Assembly (NCBI GenBank): GCA_030549495.1
Contig: JAUIRK010000004.1
Location: 124,001-188,000 of the forward strand
Origin: Nectonema munidae
Lineage: Eukaryota > Nematomorpha > Nectonematoida > Nectonematidae
DNA: 64,000 nucleotides
Direction: 5' to 3'
Below are positions 58,241-64,000 of this stretch, piece by piece. The notes under the pieces were generated by a model. It was not told the origin of the DNA and made no database searches. It saw only the letters and a program-made list of their open reading frames with translations. Position 1 is the stretch's first letter. Every line of letters starts with the position of its first letter. A program made the position numbers and the translations under genes.

Positions 58241-59606
58241 GGTTTTCTTAAGTTTACAAGGGAAAGGTGGTCATCAGAAACGGGTTGACATCCTTTCTGA
58301 ACGACTCCAAAGCGATGAAGAATTTGAATTATATCCATATATCTATCTTCAAACTCATGTTTGTTGCAGCATTAATTTTTTTTCTACCTTATTTAAACAT
58401 TTGAATAAATTTCTGAAAAAAACAACTGATGTGAAATACTTTATGGATGGCAATTCATAATTAGGCTTCAACATCTAATAAGTCTTTTAATTTCTACATC
58501 TTCAACAATTGAAAAGGGTTGAAAGTCAGTTACTATCATTTCTGCAATAACATTATCAACTTTTTAATTTCAGAACTATTTATATCCAAAATTTTTGTGC
58601 GTTCATATATTTCTTCTAAAGTTTTTTGAGCTTTCATTTAAATTTAAAATTTTGTAGTCAATTTTGATTCTTTTATTTGATGTTAAAAATGTAGATAATA
58701 ATTAGCCTTTTGCGTTTCTATTTTAAAATCGTCAACTTTTTTTAGACATTATAAATTTGTAGAAAAAATTATAATACAGTAAAAACGGGATATAACGAAT
58801 GTATAGGTACTTTAATATTTATTCGTTGTATTCGAATCACGTTGTATCCTAAAAAAGTTGAAATGAACTTTTTAAAATTCATTTAACACATTAAAATAAA
58901 TATTTCACATTTTTTTGAAAAGAAATTTTATTCGGTTTGTTTTTCAAAATTTGTAGATCTTTTTCTAGTTTGTACAATAAGGAGTCTTCAATCTCTCGTT
59001 AAGAACAAAATATAGGTATAGTATTTCAAGTGTCTTTCTTGCTTCAGCTTATCATAAAATCTCACTTTAGTCAAAATTTTTCAATAAAATCTCCCAGAAC
59101 ATGACAAATTAAAAATATTTGTAATTTTAAAGAACTTGAATTACATATGCCCGAGTTATTCCTGTCTGAAATTTAGTTACGTGGAAGCCACATATCATCA
59201 TCATCATCATGAATATAAATATATACTACTTTTTTCACGCCAGGTTTACTCTAAATTTAAAAAAATGGTCAATTAAATTGTGTATAATATGAAGGAATTG
59301 TTAGAAGTGATTGTAATAAGAGGAGTTTCATGTTTATTTTTTTTTAATTTGGATGAAATTTGACATGATGTACTGTCCAATGTCCAGCCTATATTTCAAA
59401 TGCAAATCTTCATTGAAAAAGATCAATGAAAATAAAAGACTTTGCGACACCATTCTAATGTAATTTTTTTCCAAATATATTATATAACAACTTAAATTTC
59501 TGTGAATAGAGATTGTTATAGGGATATTTTTATTATAAAAATGACAAATTTTGATGTAATGTGACAAAATCTAATGATCTCCCTATCTATACTATTAGTG
59601 CCTTAA
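58240..59606. other. AT-rich stretch, no gene recognised
   Basis: At 58788 CAGTAAAAACGGGATATAACG looks like one end of a pogo-like element without a visible partner. A (CAT)n run lies at about 59196-59209. Otherwise featureless. Confidence 0.35.
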
Positions 59607-61486
59607 CCCTATACCCCTTCACTAAAAAATTAACAAAATTGGCTGAATCATATCCCTTCAAATTCCGTCACTTTTCCTAAAATCGCTAGCTGCATCTTTT
59701 GATAGCATTTTCATGGTAGTTGAATGACCCCTTCATGTCCAAAACTGTCAATCAAAATCAAAAATTAAAATTTTTCAGCAAAATTTTGACATTATCAGTA
59801 TTTAACCTCATAACTTAGGGTCTATATTATATACTACCATGAAAATTTATAATTATATACAGTTTTGAATGCATAGCACTTTATATATTTAATTTTTTCA
59901 ATAATCATGGCTACTTTTTAGAAAATGTCAATCAAAATTTTGATTGATCAGAAATATATCTAATAAAATATTCCCTCAAATTTTACATAAAATATATGTG
60001 TTACACTAAATCGGCCATTGTGGTTTTATTTCTAGACTCATTTTTTACATTTAGGTTTTGAAAATACCTATAAGTGTTAATAAAATTTGCGGTTTACTTC
60101 TAAAAACTATCTCCTAGAATATTCTCTCTAATTTTACATGAAATATACGTTTTTATACCAAAAGTATCAATCAAATTTACGTTTAGTTCTAAAATTTGTT
60201 TCCAAAAATATTGATTCAAATTTTACATGAAATATATATTTTTGAAATTTTAATAAAATATCTGTTGTTATGCCAAATGGAAGATGCTGGTTTCATTTTT
60301 GGACTCAGCTTTGACATTTATGGTTTTAAAATATATGAAAGCTTCAATGAGATTTGCGGTTTACTTCTAGATACTGTCTTCAAAAATATTATCAAAAAAA
60401 TAAAATATCTCTTTCAAATATAATATCTGTTTTTATACCAAATCGACTATGCTTATTTTATTTCTGTACTACATTTTGGCTAATACGGTTAAAAAATATC
60501 TGGAAGTGGCAATTGAATTAGTAATGTATGCCTGAAAATCAGTTCTGTAAAATTTTTTCAAAAAATGGTTGGATATTAGATATATAGTGAAAATATACTT
60601 TTTTTTTTGTATTTTTTGGCTTATAATATTTTCTTCAATCATCTTGAGTATGAAATATTTATTTAAAAAAAAATAAAACGTATTATAAAATCTTTTGAAG
60701 ATTAGTATGAGAGAAGGAAGCAATTTGAAACTAATTGAAAAGATAACGTGTGGTCAAAAGAAATAATTAAAAATATATGTATTTTTGACTAAATGGAAGA
60801 TCTACCATGTTCTAATGAACTAGGAAGTGATGTAATGATTTAATATTGGATGCTTCAGAAAAGATTTTGACCGTGAAAAAAAGTTTTTCTTTTACAAATG
60901 AAAAATATTTAAATCTATAGCTTATCATCTAGAATTACAATTATCATTTAACTAAGATGTGTAGGAAATCTGAAAATTTTGAATATGTCAGATTTATCAT
61001 AAATGGCACAGATGCCAATATGTCAGAATTTAGTCACTATCAAGATATTTTTTAATTTAAATTTAATTTGTCCATATTTTTCCTTTTGCGTTGACTTTTA
61101 TAATTGAACAATGAACATCACGAATGATTCATCAGAAAAAATCCTTTGAACTGGGATTGGTAAAATTACATAGTGTAAAGTATAGAAGATATGACGTAGA
61201 GACTACGAGCCGATAACAAATTTGTAGCCAAAAAGACGGAGGTCCTATTGAGATACATAATTTACTGACAAATGAAATATTTTGAGTGAATTAAACACCT
61301 AAAGTTGATTTATTAAATAAATTAAAAAAATAATTACTAGAGATATACTGCAAATAGAATTTATTTTGAAGTTGATATATTTGACATTGATTTACAGGTT
61401 TAATCGATTTTTTTGACAAGTTTTATTGATTTCATAAAAAATGAACATCACCATTAAATTCTACATACTTGAAAATGCGTATATAT

Positions 61487-63871
61487 CAGATGTACTCAAT
61501 TGGCGCCCGCGGTTTGAATGCGAACCTTTTGAGTGTTTTAGTTGGACCCCAGGCAAACATTATTATTATTATGAATTTCAATCATTATTTATTATTAAAA
61601 TGAACATTGATTTGTTAATGAAACTATAATTTTATTATTATTAAGAGTTAAAACAAAGTACAATAAAATTTATTTCCATTGCAAATGTTATTTGACTAAA
61701 CTAAGCTTATCTTATCTTTATCTTTAAGGTATCGCTTTATAGGTGACATTGTATGTTCGAAGAAAAGAAAGGTTGATGATTAAAATCGTTCCTTCAAGGA
61801 AGAATGGATACAACAGTATGCTTTCTCTCTTCCCACAACCAGCTCTAAGCCAATTTGCCTTATATGTAGCGAAACCATTGCCTTAGTGAAGAGCAGTAAT
61901 ATGAAACGCCATTATGAAACTAAACACAGTAGATTTGAAAAGATGTATAATCAAGGAACTGAAGAGAGAAAAAATAAAATAATTAAGCTAAAATCGCAGT
62001 ATGAGAGGTCAACCATAGTTCTTGCCAATACTATGACAGCACAGGAGAGAGCATTGGAGTGTTGGACTGAGAATAGCTTGGATCTTGGGAAAAGACAAGA
62101 AACCCTCGCTGAAGCTGAAGTTGTTAAGAATGAATGCTGGAAACTGTTGATACATTGTTTGATGATAAACAGAAGAAAGAAATAAAAAATAAAATAAAGC
62201 AGATTCCATTATCTGATTCCACATCAATCAGGAGGACGGAACTATTGGCTGATAATTTCATGTCGCAACTTGATTTAGGACTAAAAGAAGTACCCTGTAT
62301 CTTACTGGCTATTGATGAATCAACAGACAGTACTGACAATGTTTAGCTCATGGCTTTTGTGAGATATGATAAAAGGAAAAAAGAATTTTGCCAGGACTTT
62401 TTGGGTGTGACTGACCTTGAAGGAAGGACACGAGGAGAGGATATTTATGGATTTAAAAAGCATGTTAGAATCAAGAAATATTGATGTTAAATCCAAATTT
62501 TCGCTGACTACAGATGGAGCCCCAGCCATGGTTGGCCGAGAGAAGGACTAGTTGCAAGATTAAAAGCAGATAATGCTGACATGATAACCTACCACTGCAT
62601 AATCCACCAATCAGTACTGTGTGCTAATCTGGGAGATGAATATGGTGAAGTCATGGAGACTATTATGAAGCTAGTAAACTTCCTTCGATCAACATCGGCT
62701 ACTCAAATCCTTTCTTACCGAGGTCAATGCATGCTATGATGATTTTGTGCACAACAATGTGAGATCGCCAAGTAAGGGAAGAGTTTTGGAGCGATTTTGG
62801 GCAATTAGGAAGGAGCTACAGACTTTCCTCGAAGATCAAAAGAGTGTAAAGGCAAAGACATTTTCAGAATTTTTGAAAGATGAAAAGAAAATGGAATTTG
62901 TTGGATTCTTGGCAGACATAATGTCACATCTGAGTGATCTTAATGTAAAACTGCAATGGGAAAAACACACCATTTTCAATTTAATCTCAGTAATTCGTGC
63001 TTTTCTGAAAAAATTGGAGCTTTTCCAGAATGATATTCAGAGCCAACTTTTCCATTTTCCCAGACTTTTGGAGAAACGTAAAGAAAACCCGATACTAAAC
63101 ATGTCCAATTTATTTAGAAGCTGATCAATAATTTGAAGGTACGTTTTGATGACTTTGTTCTTGGAAAACAGCACTCAAAACCCTTTTCTGGTGATAGATA
63201 TCACTAAATTTTCAGTCGAAGCAAAACTCACCTGCAAATGGGTAGATGCTGCAAAAATCCAACTGGAACTAATTGACTTTCAAGAGAATGTAGAGCTGAA
63301 ACAAGTACTCTGTGATTGTGCATCAGAAACATTTTGTTCAAAGGAAGGATCCCCTGCTAATTTTCCTACTCTTCACAGACTAGCAGTGCAAATTCCTACA
63401 ATGTTTGTTTCCACTTACTGCTGTGAGTCTGCTTTCTCTACCATGAACTTTGTGAATAACAAGTTTCGCTCATGTATGACCAGTGAACACCTCCACCACT
63501 GTCGTCGACTCGCTGTTACTAAATTAGTACCAAGATTTAGGGAGCTAACAAGAAACAAGAAGTGTCATTTTTCTCACTAAAGTCTTGCTGTAGTGTTGAT
63601 TTTTTCATTTGTAAAGTCTTCAATCGTAAATCCTAGCCTTGTTATATTTTAGCTACAAAATTCAATATTTTTATTATCTCCACGTTTTCTAAATAGTATA
63701 AATAATAATATAAACAGTGAATATGAAATTAATAAGAATCATATGCTTTACTATTCTTTTCTGAGATGGTTGTTTTATTTTCTTTATTTCATGTAATAAA
63801 AATTTTTGGACCTATGCATACATAGGAACTTGTCTAACTGGACCTTTCCTTATAATAGTTGAGTAGCCCTG
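61487..63871 (+). mobile_element. hAT transposon, 2,385 bp, with broken transposase
   Basis: Perfect 8-bp target duplications GTATATAT at 61479-61486 and 63872-63879. The ends are CAGATGTACTCAATTGG and, complemented, CAGGGCTACTCAACTAT, an imperfect inverted repeat of about 17 bp. One transposase gene fills most of it. It interrupts an A satellite unit of copy 2, so it is younger than that copy. Confidence 0.9.
61750..63580 (+). pseudogene. hAT transposase (BED finger, ZBED5/GTF2IRD2-like), broken
   Basis: The N-terminus reads SKKRKVDD, a TAA at 61781-61783, then SFKEEWIQQYAFSLP. A zinc finger follows: CLICSETIALVKSSNMKRHY, ETKH (about 61846-61925). The RNase H-like core begins LLAIDESTDSTDN (first Asp, about 62306) and FSLTTDGAPAMVG (second Asp, about 62500). 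CIIHQ follows (about 62597). The C-terminal dimerisation region is STYCCESAFSTMNFVNNKFR (about 63412-63470). At least five frame changes or stops make it inactive. The relation to the small hAT at 23847 is at family level only. Confidence 0.85.
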
Positions 63872-64000
63872 GTATATATGTATAAAAACTTTTTATAAGA
63901 ATAAAAATTTTTATTTTGTCATGAGCTATCATATTTAAATTATTTTTTGCCAGGTTTGATTGATTTTTATTAAAAAAAGTAATATCACCAGTAAACACAG

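Larger units (their letters stand above)
59607..64000 (-). mobile_element. Satellite-bearing TTAA element, copy 2, inverted, cut by the window end
   Basis: TTAA at 59603-59606, then CCCTATACCCCTTCACTAAA. This equals the right end of copy 1 in complement, with about 25 bp missing after CCCTAT. It runs in reverse order: tail (59640-59960), about four B units (59960-60540), spacer (60540-61340), A units (61340-61478 and 63880-64000). A hAT at 61487-63871 is nested in an A unit. The other terminus lies beyond 64000. Confidence 0.85.

Overview
The window is animal nuclear DNA: AT-rich, with GT-AG introns, LINEs, tRNA-derived SINEs and many cut-and-paste DNA transposons. The host genes are a TDRD12/Yb-type piRNA factor, the end of a ryanodine receptor and an intronless 7TM receptor. 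Together with the transposon mix these suggest an arthropod, most likely a crustacean. A copepod such as a sea louse is my guess; the genus is inference and not shown by the sequence. No bacterial, organellar, LTR-retrovirus or Polinton-type gene was recognised.

Region 1 (1-14.6 kb) is the 3' part of a TDRD12/SoYb homologue on the + strand. Four exons join in one frame: degenerate DEAD helicase, extended Tudor, second Tudor, CS/p23 domain. The last intron (about 6 kb) is packed with transposon fossils: a repeat-element copy, a LINE, a hAT MITE, a hAT fragment and a piggyBac transposase.

Region 2 (14.7-31 kb) is transposon nesting. It holds a satellite-element copy with a hAT MITE, a 6.2-kb Tigger (TA target duplication, empty site still visible next door) split by a LINE, an internally deleted hAT, a piggyBac fossil with a 128-bp TTAT MITE, and an array of about 150-bp repeats.

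Region 3 (31.9-45.7 kb) holds a piggyBac transposase cut in two by a nearly complete LINE, a separate LINE ORF1 fragment, SINEs, and two foldback/MULE-type elements (332 bp and 4,862 bp).

Region 4 (48.4-50.1 kb) has two convergent host genes: a single-exon orphan 7TM receptor (+) and the last three exons of a ryanodine receptor (-). A 6.48-kb TTAA-flanked element abuts the ryanodine receptor.

Region 5 (50.1-64 kb) is that TTAA element, which carries two different satellite arrays (A and B), a nested MULE and a nested 130-bp MITE. A second copy in inverted orientation (59.6 kb to the window end) contains a 2.4-kb hAT with perfect 8-bp target duplications. The spacer between the copies has a LINE RNase H fragment and a SINE.

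The most noteworthy points are the TTAA element that carries satellites, the group of elements with GGT...ACC ends built from short subrepeats, and the ryanodine receptor end next to a transposon.
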